DNA of 64,000 bases, taken from JAGWBD01 sp965220615. Lineage in GTDB: Bacteria; Chloroflexota; Anaerolineae; Aggregatilineales; Phototrophicaceae. Below are positions 25,406 through 33,866 of the stretch, one piece after another. A program made the translations under genes and the position numbers. The notes under the pieces were generated by a model. That model saw nothing but the letters and a program-made list of their open reading frames with translations, ran no database searches and was not told the origin of the DNA. The stretch's first letter is position 1, and every line of letters starts with the position of its first letter. The stretch spans positions 744,001-808,000 of the forward strand of contig CBDCQL010000002.1 in the NCBI GenBank assembly GCA_965220615.1, given 5' to 3'.

Positions 25406-26119
25406 TCAGGCCGGCACCACGACCAAAATGCGGCCACAATTGGCGCAGGCGACCAGTCTTCGCCCCTGACGCACTTCACGTTCGGCAGTGATGTTTTGCG
25501 CAACGCCACAGAGTGTACAACTGTTGCCTTCCATGCGGGCGACCGGCAGGCCTCCCTTGCGCGGCTTGAGAGCATCGTACTGCCTTTGCAATTCCGGCTG
25601 GATTTTCTCAAGGGCATTCTGACGCCGGTTTTCCAGTTCCGGCAAAGACGTCTGTAATGCATCCCTTTCAAGAATGAGTTCCTGATGGGCATCGCCGCGT
25701 AGACCGATGACTTCTGCCAGAGCTTCTTCCGCATCAGTCAGGCGGGATTCAGCGTCCTCAATGGCCATCATGGTCTCCAGTGACCTGGTCTCCAGGTCAC
25801 CATTGCGGCGCGTCAGGGAGGCAACTTCAAGTTGCATGTCCTGCATTTCTCGCGGGCTTTTGACCGTGCCGCTGTACAGCAACTCTCCCGTGGTGCGAAT
25901 CTTTTCTTCATTCCCGGCCGTTTCCAGTTCCAGATCGCGCAATTGATTGCGCAGCGGCCTGAGTACGTCGCGGACTTCCTGACATTGTGATTCGGCTGCC
26001 TGAATCTCCGCGTCGTCAGCCAGTGCCTGCGCAATGTCCTGCAGGCGTCGCCGGGCCTGCAAGGCAGATTGTTCCAGTTGCTGCAAGTGATAAAGCTGCA
26101 GGGCGGGGTTCACCGACAA
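25406..26119 (-). CDS. Coiled-coil protein with C-terminal C4 zinc ribbon (DUF164/CT398-like)
   Basis: 237 aa. Residues 10-180 are heptad-rich and charged (long antiparallel coiled coil). The C-terminus has CTLC near residue 200 and CANCGRILVV at 227, forming a zinc ribbon. This is the architecture of the CdsZ/CT398-like family, whose role in most bacteria is unclear. The far start is TTG at 26119; GTG at 26113 is an equally likely start. A strong promoter lies just upstream. Confidence 0.8.
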   Translation of the reverse strand: MSVNPALQLYHLQQLEQSALQARRRLQDIAQALADDAEIQAAESQCQEVRDVLRPLRNQLRDLELETAGNEEKIRTTGELLYSGTVKSPREMQDMQLEVASLTRRNGDLETRSLETMMAIEDAESRLTDAEEALAEVIGLRGDAHQELILERDALQTSLPELENRRQNALEKIQPELQRQYDALKPRKGGLPVARMEGNSCTLCGVAQNITAEREVRQGRRLVACANCGRILVVVPA

Positions 26120-26145
26120 TGCACCAGGATGATGAGTGTCGGCTC

Positions 26146-26174
26146 AGTATACTGACCAGCCTGATTCGTGCCAA
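26146..26174 (-). promoter_or_regulatory. Promoter of the zinc-ribbon gene
   Basis: Minus strand: TTGGCA (26169-26174), 17-base spacer, TATACT (26146-26151); both hexamers match 5/6. On the plus strand TATAGT at 26190-26195 could serve the divergent sugar transferase gene, but I see no good -35 for it, so the two promoters may overlap. Confidence 0.65.
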
Positions 26175-26243
26175 ACCCTGCTGCCCTGCTATAGTTTGGA
26201 AGTGCATTCAGCCCGCCAAACGGACGGCAGCGCCAGAGCAGGG

Positions 26244-27665
26244 ATGAACCGGCGTCTTCAGTTGCGTTTCAAGGAACGGGTCAGACTCTTGATGGCCGGT
26301 GACGTTCTGGCCGTCCTGCTTTCTGTCTTTGTTTCCCTGATTTTGCGCGCCTTTAGCAGCCAGTTTGTGATTGACCGGGCCTATTTTGTCAGCCAGGCCT
26401 TCTGGTTTCTTTTCTTTGCCGTGGTGTGGTTGGTTCTGGCCAACGCCAATGACCTGTATCGATTGTCTCTCGACTGGAGCCCAACCCGTATCCTGCTACG
26501 ATTGATTCGGGTCACGTTGCAGATTTTACTCTTTTACATGATCGTGTTTTTCCTCGCCGAACGAAACGAACTGCCGCGACTCTTTATGCTCTATTTCGCG
26601 GTGTCTTCCGTTTTGCTGATTGTGCTGTGGCGATTGATCTGGCCGACATTCAGCGACTGGGCCAGCGAAGCGCGTCGCATTCTGGTCATTGGCGACGGCG
26701 CAGGCGTGCAGCTCATCAGGGAAGCCATTGAGGAACAGGCTGCCGATGCATTTGTCATCGTCGACGTGCTCAACACCAGGGAGCTGGAATCTCTGCAAGG
26801 CAGCACTGGTCTGACGGAACTGGCCCGGGAAAAACGGGTGAGTGACATCATCGTGACGGCCACCCGGCCTCTGGAGGGCGACGGACTCCGTGGCGTCATG
26901 GATGCCACGGTGGCCGGCATTAATATCTTGCCAATGCCCGTACTCTATGAAGGCATAACCGGTCGTTTTCCCGTTGGCGTGGTGGGCGAAAACTGGACAA
27001 TCCTGTTGCCGCCGAACACAGAAGACCTGCGCCCCTGGTTGCTGGTCAAGAGCGTGCTGGACTACCTGTTTGCATTGGTGGGCGCAGTGATTCTGTTGCT
27101 GTTGTTGCCTCTGGTTGCGCTGGCCATACGTCTTGATTCGCGTGGCAGAGTCTTGTATTCCCAGGAGCGTGTGGGTCTCAACGGACGACTGTTTCGCATG
27201 ATCAAGTTCCGCACGATGTTCGCCGATGCCGAAGAGGAGACTGGCGCCGTTTTTGCTCTGGGCGATGACCCGCGGGTCACCAGAATCGGTAGATTCCTGC
27301 GACGTTCCCATCTGGATGAATTACCCCAGGTGCTCAACATCCTGCGCGGTGAGATGAGCCTGGTTGGGCCGCGGCCCGAGCGACCGGAACACGTCGCAAG
27401 GCTGGACCGGGAGATTCCATTTTACCGCGTCCGGCAGACGATGCTGCCCGGCCTGACTGGCTGGGCCCAGGTGCACCAGGATTACGCCATGGACGTCGCC
27501 GAGACCTGGGTCAAGCTGCAATACGATTTGTACTATGTGCGTCACCACTCCCTTTTGCTGGACCTGGAAATCCTGTTGCGGACTCTGGGCCGGGTCCTCG
27601 ATTCGCGGGCCTATCGCAGGGGTACCAGGGGAGCGTCCGGCCAGGGCGCCGCAAACTTCCGTTGA
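26244..27665 (+). CDS. Polyprenyl-phosphate sugar-1-phosphate transferase (exopolysaccharide initiating)
   Basis: 473 aa. Four N-terminal membrane helices (residues 12-125) and a CoA-binding/Rossmann-like segment ILVIGDGAGVQLI precede a fifth helix, YLFALVGAVILLLLLPLVAL. The cytoplasmic bacterial sugar transferase domain follows, with YSQERVGLNGRLFRMIKFRTMFADAE, RRSHLDELPQVLNILRGEMSLVGPRPE and LPGLTGWAQV. It would load the first sugar phosphate onto undecaprenyl phosphate. Together with the GT2 enzymes in the window this suggests exopolysaccharide or glycan assembly, although flippase and polymerase are not nearby. Confidence 0.92.
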   Translation: MNRRLQLRFKERVRLLMAGDVLAVLLSVFVSLILRAFSSQFVIDRAYFVSQAFWFLFFAVVWLVLANANDLYRLSLDWSPTRILLRLIRVTLQILLFYMIVFFLAERNELPRLFMLYFAVSSVLLIVLWRLIWPTFSDWASEARRILVIGDGAGVQLIREAIEEQAADAFVIVDVLNTRELESLQGSTGLTELAREKRVSDIIVTATRPLEGDGLRGVMDATVAGINILPMPVLYEGITGRFPVGVVGENWTILLPPNTEDLRPWLLVKSVLDYLFALVGAVILLLLLPLVALAIRLDSRGRVLYSQERVGLNGRLFRMIKFRTMFADAEEETGAVFALGDDPRVTRIGRFLRRSHLDELPQVLNILRGEMSLVGPRPERPEHVARLDREIPFYRVRQTMLPGLTGWAQVHQDYAMDVAETWVKLQYDLYYVRHHSLLLDLEILLRTLGRVLDSRAYRRGTRGASGQGAANFR

Positions 27666-27680
27666 TGCCGGAGTGAAATT

Positions 27681-28073
27681 GTGTCCGATATCAAGTTAAG
27701 GGCAGCACGACAATTGATCGCCGAGGAACAGACGGCAGCGGCGCGCCGGATTCTGGAAACCATGCCGTCCAACGAGACGGCTCGGGGTTGGCTGGCCCGT
27801 CTGAAAGAGATGGCAGCCGACACACCTGAATCGCCCGCCAGTCCGGCAGGCGCATGGGAATACCTGGAGGTCTTTGTCAAAGCCAGTGAACGGCAGCAGG
27901 CCGATGCCCGGGTGGTTCTCGCCGGCCAAACTTTCACCACGGTGGAACACTTTTATACGCGCAAACTGAATGAACTGGGTGCGCAGGGCTGGGAGTTGCT
28001 GTCGGAAGAACTGCAGGGCGGGGACTTCTACCGACTGTTGTTCAAGCGTCGCATCTCCGTTGCCGCGGATTGA
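27681..28073 (+). CDS. Small protein with DUF4177-like C-terminal domain
   Basis: 130 aa, GTG start with GGAG seven bases upstream. The N-terminal 45 residues are helical (RAARQLIAEEQTAAARRILETMP, tetratricopeptide-like). The C-terminal part, WEYLEVFVKA ... KLNELGAQGWELLSEE ... YRLLFKR, matches the DUF4177 layout, in which LNxLGxxGWEL is characteristic. Function is unknown. It lies 15 bases after the sugar transferase gene and is likely on its transcript. Confidence 0.72.
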   Translation: MSDIKLRAARQLIAEEQTAAARRILETMPSNETARGWLARLKEMAADTPESPASPAGAWEYLEVFVKASERQQADARVVLAGQTFTTVEHFYTRKLNELGAQGWELLSEELQGGDFYRLLFKRRISVAAD

Positions 28074-28091
28074 TGCTCATCGCCCTGACAG

Positions 28092-28868
28092 TCAATTGCG
28101 GCCAACATGGCGTCGTTCCAGCGGCTCCCGCAATTCCTGGAAACTGATTTCCAGCCAGGGGAATCCCAGCCAAACATTCATGAGTCCAAAAAGCATACCG
28201 GTGACGAAGCGAAAAGCGGGCGTCGTCTCCCGCGGCGGCCACAGGCTGAAGGGCGGGTAGCCCAACAGCTGGCTGAAACCATCAATCCCGACCGGAGCCA
28301 GCCCCAGTAATACGTAGAGCCAGATCGGCGCCGGCCGCAAGTTTCTCCGCCAACGCCGGTACAGCGTGGCTCCGACGAGCATGGCGCCGTAAATCGCGAT
28401 GTCTCTTTCGCAGAGCGACAGCTTGTAACCGAATTTCTCATCGCCCAGGAACGCGCGGGACGCGAATTGCAAGGCCGGGGTGAAGTCCGACAGGTCATCC
28501 AGCGCTATGTCCGCCGGATTTCGGCCGGCAAAGTGAGCATACAGCTCCCGAAAGGCGGGAGAATCCAGGGCGGCGCGCTCAAAGGATACGTCATCCAGCC
28601 CGGCGAGTTCACGCGGCCATAACGTTTGCTGTCCGCCGATGAACCAGGACCGAAAGGCGAACTGGTGACAAAAGGGACTGTATATGGTGTAGATGACCCT
28701 GCCCGGCGCTTCCAGCCCGAGCTTCATGAAGACCGGCGCCAGAACGGGCAAGGCGACATACAACGCCAGAAAGAACGTGACGAGTTCCAGCCAGTGACGG
28801 CAGATCCCCAGCAGCATTCGATTGCGGCGACTGGCGGCGCGGCGAAAGAAAGCACGAGCCGGGTTCAC
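28092..28868 (-). CDS. DUF2085 integral membrane protein
   Basis: 258 aa, GTG start. There are about four to five hydrophobic segments: LELVTFFLALYVALPVLAPV, a pair around GAMLVGATLY and WLYVLLGLAPVG, and FVTGMLFGLMNVWLG. Conserved polar motifs are YSPFCHQFAFRSWF and KLSLCERDIAIYGA, the Cys-His-Gln and Cys-x-Arg-Asp pairs that define DUF2085. These could bind metal or form a redox pair. It lies 39 bases downstream of the ccdA-tlpA fusion on the same strand, so a role in envelope redox or maturation is possible but unproven. Confidence 0.8.
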   Translation of the reverse strand: MNPARAFFRRAASRRNRMLLGICRHWLELVTFFLALYVALPVLAPVFMKLGLEAPGRVIYTIYSPFCHQFAFRSWFIGGQQTLWPRELAGLDDVSFERAALDSPAFRELYAHFAGRNPADIALDDLSDFTPALQFASRAFLGDEKFGYKLSLCERDIAIYGAMLVGATLYRRWRRNLRPAPIWLYVLLGLAPVGIDGFSQLLGYPPFSLWPPRETTPAFRFVTGMLFGLMNVWLGFPWLEISFQELREPLERRHVGRN

Positions 28869-28907
28869 AGGGCCGCCCCGGAATCGGAAAGGCCCTTCAT
28901 TCGGGGA

Positions 28908-30503
28908 TCAGGATGCCAGCACTCCGTCCACCAGTTCATGAATCTGTTCGACAGTCAGCGCTCCGAAGTGCCGGGACAGTATTTTGCCATCCCTATCCAG
29001 CAGGAACGTGCTGGGGTAATTGCTGATGCCAAAGAGCGCCTGTATGGAGGCGTCCCCGTCGAGGGCCAGTGGAAATGACAGGGCAAGTTCCTCGCGGAAT
29101 TCCTGCACTGCGACTGCCGACTCGGCATTGTTGACGGCAATTACGACAAAGTCCTCACCCGCCCGGTCGCGGTAGATCTGCTCGAATTCCGGCATTTCAA
29201 TGCGGCAGGGTCCGCACCAGGTCGCCCAGAAATTTAGCAAGACAACCTGGCCCCGATAGTCGCTGAGACGCAAGGCTTGGCCGTCATCGCCGGTCGTCGC
29301 GAAATCCGGGGCGATCTGTCCGGCCGCTGTGCCCGTGGACGGTGCGCTCGCCGCCAACTGTTCGAAACCGGCCGGCGCGTTGGATGCGGAAGGCGCATCG
29401 ACCTCGCCGGCCGATTCTGCACCTGGTTCGCCGATCAGACTGTCAAGGACCTGCTCCTCGAGATTGATGGCCGCTTCGGCGAAAGCGCCGGTGGCCAGAG
29501 TGGCGCTGAGACCCTGCAGAGTGCCGCTGGCAACGAGCAGGCCGACAAGGATGAGGAATGCTCCGCTCAACAACTGGATGCTGCGCAGATGCCGCTGCAG
29601 GCGACGCAAAATGCCCTGTGCGCCATCCAGCAGGAAGGCCGTGAGCATGAAGGGAACGCCCAATCCCAGTGAGTAGGCCCCCAACAGGATGCTCGCCTGG
29701 CTGACGTCTCCACCATTGGCGGCCAGGGTCAGCACTGCGCCATACACCGGGCCAATGCAGGGTGTCCAGCCGGCCGAAAACACCACACCCATCAGCGCCG
29801 AACTGGCGAAGCCGTTTTTGCCGCCGCTGGCGCTGACCTCGCGCCGCGTGTCGGCGTAAAGATAACCGGTAAGTCGATCGATGGTTGCGCGCCAGAAGCG
29901 GACGCCATCAGTAAAGGCGCCGCCCAGCAACAACCAGGCCAGAAAGAGACCCAGCACGATCAGGCCCAGGGTCGGCGACCAGGGCGCCCATTGCCACAGG
30001 TCTGACTCCTGGATGGCGACCGTGCCCGCAAAGCCCCACAGGATGAGACCCGCAGCAACCAGGGCCACGGCCAGACTGAACAGGGGGCTGGCAAGCAGGG
30101 TTTCACTGGACCTCAGCCGCTGCAGCCAACCGGAGAGGAGTCCCGAAAAATGCAGGCCAAGAAAAATAATAATGACGCCGCCGACCCGCCCGATCAGGTC
30201 CGTGATCGTGCCGATGTTTTGACCGCCAACCACGCTGATAAACGCCGTCGATACCAGGCCGATACCTACAAACACCAGGCTGAAGCCGGCGACGAAAAAC
30301 AGACTGTGGGCGAACGTGATGAAGCGCTGGGCCGTGCCGATGCCGACGACCGGCCCGCCTGCCAGGGCGACATTACTGACGGAACTGGTCAGCCGCCCCC
30401 CCATGTAACCCACATAGGCCGGCACCAGGGGAAGGACGCATGGCGAAATGAAAGACACCAGACCGGCAATGAAGGCCAGCCATAGTGACAACTGGATTTC
30501 CAT
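28908..30503 (-). CDS. CcdA-type membrane thiol transporter fused to a TlpA/ResA-like thioredoxin
   Basis: 531 aa. The N-terminal ~330 residues form the DsbD/CcdA membrane domain: FIAGLVSFISPCVLPLVPAYVGYM with the first redox Cys, and GVVFSAGWTPCIGPVYGAVL with the second. After an Ala/Ser-rich linker of ~60 residues comes an extracytoplasmic thioredoxin domain (residues ~390-531) with WATWCGPCRIEMPEFEQIY and cis-Pro in SNYPSTFLLD. Electrons would pass from cytoplasmic thioredoxin through the membrane domain directly to the fused thioredoxin, for cytochrome c maturation or disulfide reduction. The fusion joins two proteins usually encoded separately. Confidence 0.92.
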   Translation of the reverse strand: MEIQLSLWLAFIAGLVSFISPCVLPLVPAYVGYMGGRLTSSVSNVALAGGPVVGIGTAQRFITFAHSLFFVAGFSLVFVGIGLVSTAFISVVGGQNIGTITDLIGRVGGVIIIFLGLHFSGLLSGWLQRLRSSETLLASPLFSLAVALVAAGLILWGFAGTVAIQESDLWQWAPWSPTLGLIVLGLFLAWLLLGGAFTDGVRFWRATIDRLTGYLYADTRREVSASGGKNGFASSALMGVVFSAGWTPCIGPVYGAVLTLAANGGDVSQASILLGAYSLGLGVPFMLTAFLLDGAQGILRRLQRHLRSIQLLSGAFLILVGLLVASGTLQGLSATLATGAFAEAAINLEEQVLDSLIGEPGAESAGEVDAPSASNAPAGFEQLAASAPSTGTAAGQIAPDFATTGDDGQALRLSDYRGQVVLLNFWATWCGPCRIEMPEFEQIYRDRAGEDFVVIAVNNAESAVAVQEFREELALSFPLALDGDASIQALFGISNYPSTFLLDRDGKILSRHFGALTVEQIHELVDGVLAS

Positions 30504-30513
30504 GAGCTCACCT

Positions 30514-30534
30514 TTCCCCTCCTTGTGTGGAGGG
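30514..30534 (-). promoter_or_regulatory. Hairpin next to the ccdA-tlpA ribosome-binding site
   Basis: In the 5' leader CCCTCC-ACACAA-GGAGGG can fold, with its 3' arm GGAGGG just before AAAGGTGAGCTC and the ATG at 30503. It could mask the purine-rich ribosome-binding region. TAGAAT (about 20 bases further upstream, minus strand) is a possible -10. By-eye structure, weak evidence. Confidence 0.3.
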
Positions 30535-30634
30535 AACGCAATGATTGTCTGCTATTCTATCAGGACGGGTCGTGTCCCCGGATTCTTTCGTGATTCCCTA
30601 ATGATTGAGAATGAAATCGTGTGCCGTCGCCAGT

Positions 30635-32335
30635 TCATTTGCCCTCATTGGCCTCATCAGAAACGGCAGACTGCCTTTCCGCAACAACCAGTTGACCAAG
30701 CATTGACCTTTCCTCTGTCTCGCTGGTGATCGAGCCTTCGTACCAGGCGACTCTTAGTTTCAGGAGAATGCTGGCTATTGCAGGACCGGGCGAAAGACCG
30801 ATGGCAATGACGTCGTGTCCGGTACTGTAAACGCGGGTTTCCGGCCAGCGACGCAGCCAGTCCTCAAGTCTCATTCGCAGTGTGGGGTCCACCGTAAGTT
30901 GTGCCAGGCAGCAGAGGGCAGGAGCTGGTACGCGCAAAAGCTGCTCCACAAACTGAAATGTGCTTGCGCACGCGTCTGCCAGGATTCCGGGTTGGCGCAG
31001 CAACCGCGCGGCCGCTTCCATCGATCTGGCCCGCCTGGGAGCAATCTGCAGGCGCTCGCAGAAAGACGGCAACCTGTCCGGCTCGACGTCGCTCGCCAGG
31101 GCATGCCACATGCCTGACTGTGAGTCACTGCAAGCGGGCAGATCCTGGGTGTCCCGGGATCGCTGCAGCCGCGTTTCAATGTCATTCGGCACACGAAATC
31201 CGGGATGGATTTCCGTCAACAAGTCAGCCCGTTGCATGGCGAGCAAAATGGTACCCGGGCTCTCTTCCTGTAGCAGCAGGTCGATTTCGTTGCGCAGCCG
31301 GGTGCCGGTGATGCGGGCAAGCGCAGGGCGGGCAACCTGCATCAGTTCCGCCGTACGTGGCTCTATGTCGAAGCCAAAGCGCGCGCGGAAGCGCCACGCG
31401 CGCAGGATACGTAGTGGATCGTCATGGAAGCTCAGGGGGTGCAAAACGCGGATCACCCCCGCGTCGAGATCGGCAAGTCCTCCAGTGGGGTCGACTACCG
31501 GTCCCGCAGCCGGAGCGACTGGAATGGCGAGCGCATTGATACTGAAGTCGCGTCGCAACAGGTCCTGATGCAGGCTGCTGCTGAAGACCTCTGGCAGCGC
31601 AGCCTGCGCGGCGTAGGTCTCGGCGCGGGCGCCCGCAAAATCAATGTGCTGCGGCAGCCGATCCGAGGTCAGCGACAGTCGCTCGGCCGTCCAGTCATCA
31701 GGGAACCAGCGAAACGTGCCAAAAGGCGTCAGCGGGCCGGAGGTCCCACCGAGCCGGGATTCAATGAGACTGGCCAAACTTCGCAATTCCGACCCCGCGA
31801 CGAAATCCAGGTCATCACAGGACCTTCCCAGAATCAGGTCGCGAACGCTGCCACCCACCAGCCAGAGATCAATGCCGGCGCCAGCCGCCACGTCTGCGAT
31901 GCGCTGGATCAGTTCGCCATGCGGTGTGCCGGAAAGAGTAACCACGCGTTCGCTGTGGAGGTTTCCGGCGCGGTAACGTAGCAGGTCGCCTCTGGAAATC
32001 ATGCCTCGCAATTGACCGGCTTCGTCCAGCACCGGTAGACTGTCCCAGCCGTGTTGGGCCAACGTGGCCTCTGCAGCGGGCAGTTCATCACTTTCCCGCA
32101 ATTGCGGGAACTCGCTGTGCATGATGTCCTGCACCCGCAGGAATCCAAGATCGTGCTCCAGGGCCCGATCCAGATCTTGCCGCCGCAGCAGCCCGACGAT
32201 TTCCCTTTCGCCGTGTACGGGCCAGCAATCGTATGAGACTCGCCTGACGAGAGCGGCAATTTCATGCAGACGCGCCATGCCTTTCAGGGTCTGTAAAGTG
32301 CCGGAACTCATCAACTGGGAAACTCGAGGATTCAT
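30635..32335 (-). CDS. CCA tRNA nucleotidyltransferase / poly(A) polymerase family with N-terminal CBS pair
   Basis: 566 aa. Residues 1-130 are two CBS motifs (VQDIMHSEFPQLRESDEL ... LPVLDEAGQLRGMISRGDLLRY). The class II nucleotidyltransferase head follows, with GGSVRDLILGRSCDDLDFV (catalytic DxD) near residue 155, then RRDFSINALA, DPTGGLADLDAGVIRVLHPLSFHDDPLRILRAWRFRARFGF. The C-terminus is helical. It would add CCA (or part of it) or poly(A) to tRNA 3' ends. Related Geobacter/Aquifex/Deinococcus proteins often also carry a DHH domain before the CBS pair; none is present here. Confidence 0.88.
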   Translation of the reverse strand: MNPRVSQLMSSGTLQTLKGMARLHEIAALVRRVSYDCWPVHGEREIVGLLRRQDLDRALEHDLGFLRVQDIMHSEFPQLRESDELPAAEATLAQHGWDSLPVLDEAGQLRGMISRGDLLRYRAGNLHSERVVTLSGTPHGELIQRIADVAAGAGIDLWLVGGSVRDLILGRSCDDLDFVAGSELRSLASLIESRLGGTSGPLTPFGTFRWFPDDWTAERLSLTSDRLPQHIDFAGARAETYAAQAALPEVFSSSLHQDLLRRDFSINALAIPVAPAAGPVVDPTGGLADLDAGVIRVLHPLSFHDDPLRILRAWRFRARFGFDIEPRTAELMQVARPALARITGTRLRNEIDLLLQEESPGTILLAMQRADLLTEIHPGFRVPNDIETRLQRSRDTQDLPACSDSQSGMWHALASDVEPDRLPSFCERLQIAPRRARSMEAAARLLRQPGILADACASTFQFVEQLLRVPAPALCCLAQLTVDPTLRMRLEDWLRRWPETRVYSTGHDVIAIGLSPGPAIASILLKLRVAWYEGSITSETEERSMLGQLVVAERQSAVSDEANEGK

Positions 32336-32411
32336 GGCCTGATGCCGCCAGCGGCAGGGCGGGAAAGGTCGGGCATACTCACCCTCGATTGCAGTATAGC
32401 GTGCCGGCGAC

Positions 32412-32807
32412 TCAGACAGCAGGTGTTGACCACGGTCCGGTTACGCCTCGCTGGGCCATGCTGAAGGCGGTGGACGCGTTGAACAGGGCCAGGATCGAGA
32501 AGGCCAGCGCGGCGTGCCGGTCATCGCGGCCGCGAAGGAGAGAAAACAGGCCCGGCATGATCACAAGCTGGAACAGCATGTAAAGGTAATAGAGCAACAG
32601 GCGTTGCGGTCGAAGGTCCTGCAGGGTCAGGGCGACGCCAACCAGCAGCGTGACGCCTGCCAGGCCTGCACTGATGGCGACGGCGCCCCAGAATCCACCG
32701 CTTATCGAGGCATCCCGCGCCGCCATGCCGGCAGCCCAGATTCCCAGAGCCAGCATGTACAGGATATACATGTTAAAGCAAATGGCGTGAAGATCGGCCA
32801 GTGTCAC
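32412..32807 (-). CDS. Small membrane protein of unknown function
   Basis: 131 aa, GTG start. Four hydrophobic segments can be placed at MYILYMLALGIWAAGMA, WGAVAISAGLAGVTLLVGVAL, LLLYYLYMLFQLVIMPGLFSLL and ALAFSILALFNASTAFSMA; loops are short and basic (RGRDDR). No family is recognised. It lies 18 bases after the UbiA-like gene on the same strand, so it probably shares its transcript and possibly its lipid substrate pathway. Confidence 0.7.
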   Translation of the reverse strand: MTLADLHAICFNMYILYMLALGIWAAGMAARDASISGGFWGAVAISAGLAGVTLLVGVALTLQDLRPQRLLLYYLYMLFQLVIMPGLFSLLRGRDDRHAALAFSILALFNASTAFSMAQRGVTGPWSTPAV

Positions 32808-32825
32808 CGCGGGCCGGACGCTGCC

Positions 32826-33740
32826 TCAGGCGGGGAAGAACTGGCCCAGCAGTACCTGGCCCAGCCACATGCCGGTCGTGAGATTCACCGTGATCAACGT
32901 TTGCACCTGGGCCGCGCCACTGGGGTCCAGCGCCTGACTGCCGCGCATGTCGGTGGCCGGGCGGAAGAGCAGGCTGACGGCGATACTGATCAGAAGACCC
33001 AGCCCGAGCCAAAGCGGAAAGACCTCGCGCACAAAGGCTGCCAGCAGGCACGCCCCACCGAGCCCGGCAGCCAGATACATGAAACGACGGGTATTGACCG
33101 CGCCGAGCATGATGGCCGTATTTTGCAGACCTGCCGCGCGGTCCATGTCAATGTCGCGCAGCTGGTTGTAGAGTTGGCCATAGACCGAGAGCAGCGTCAC
33201 GGAGATTGTCACCAGCCAGACGATCCCGGGTTGGGCGTCGTAGAGAAAATAGCCTGCCAGCAACAGCAGGCCACTCAGCATCAGTGAGTGCGAAACGACG
33301 TCCGTGACGGGCCAGGCCTTGAGCCGTACCGGTCGCCAGGAATAGAGATGTGAGAGAAGAAGAGTCAGGATGCCGGTCAGTAGGACGGGAAATCCGCCTG
33401 TGGCGTAAAGGACCAGGGTAAAAAGGGCCACCGTGCGGCAGGCGGCATAGCCCAGGCCCCTGCCAATTTCGCCGTTGGCCACAGGATTGCGGGCGGCGCG
33501 GGCGGGGTCGCGCGCGTCGTCCGGTGCGTCTTCGATGTCGTTGATCATGAAGGCATAGGCCACTGCAAGGATGTTGGCAATGATGATGGCCGGCAGGCGC
33601 CAGTCCAGTGATGCGGCGTTGGCCCGTGCTGCCAGCAAGGCCCCCAGGACAGTCAGGGGAACGACAAATGAAACGAATTCACGCCAGCGCGTGAGGCGCA
33701 AAAGGCCTCGCAGGGTCCGTTTGGAAGAAAGGAAGGGCAC
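32826..33740 (-). CDS. UbiA-family membrane prenyltransferase
   Basis: 304 aa, GTG start, eight to nine membrane helices. The first aspartate-rich motif is FMINDIEDAPDDARDPARAARNP near residue 65 (NDxxD), and the second is YNQLRDIDMDRAAGLQNTA near residue 190 (DxxxD). Both coordinate Mg-diphosphate of the polyprenyl donor. Acceptors in this family include quinone precursors, chlorophyll, heme and glycerol-phosphate lipids; no neighbouring gene decides between these. Confidence 0.88.
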   Translation of the reverse strand: MPFLSSKRTLRGLLRLTRWREFVSFVVPLTVLGALLAARANAASLDWRLPAIIIANILAVAYAFMINDIEDAPDDARDPARAARNPVANGEIGRGLGYAACRTVALFTLVLYATGGFPVLLTGILTLLLSHLYSWRPVRLKAWPVTDVVSHSLMLSGLLLLAGYFLYDAQPGIVWLVTISVTLLSVYGQLYNQLRDIDMDRAAGLQNTAIMLGAVNTRRFMYLAAGLGGACLLAAFVREVFPLWLGLGLLISIAVSLLFRPATDMRGSQALDPSGAAQVQTLITVNLTTGMWLGQVLLGQFFPA

Positions 33741-33866
33741 CGTGAAACTCCTTGCAGGCCGAAGTGTTTACTCGCCCACGGGCCTGCATGCTGCCACAGA
33801 CCGAAGGGAATTTCAATGGATGGTCTTGTCTGGCAGTCCAATTGACCGGCGAGTATCCTGCCCTGT

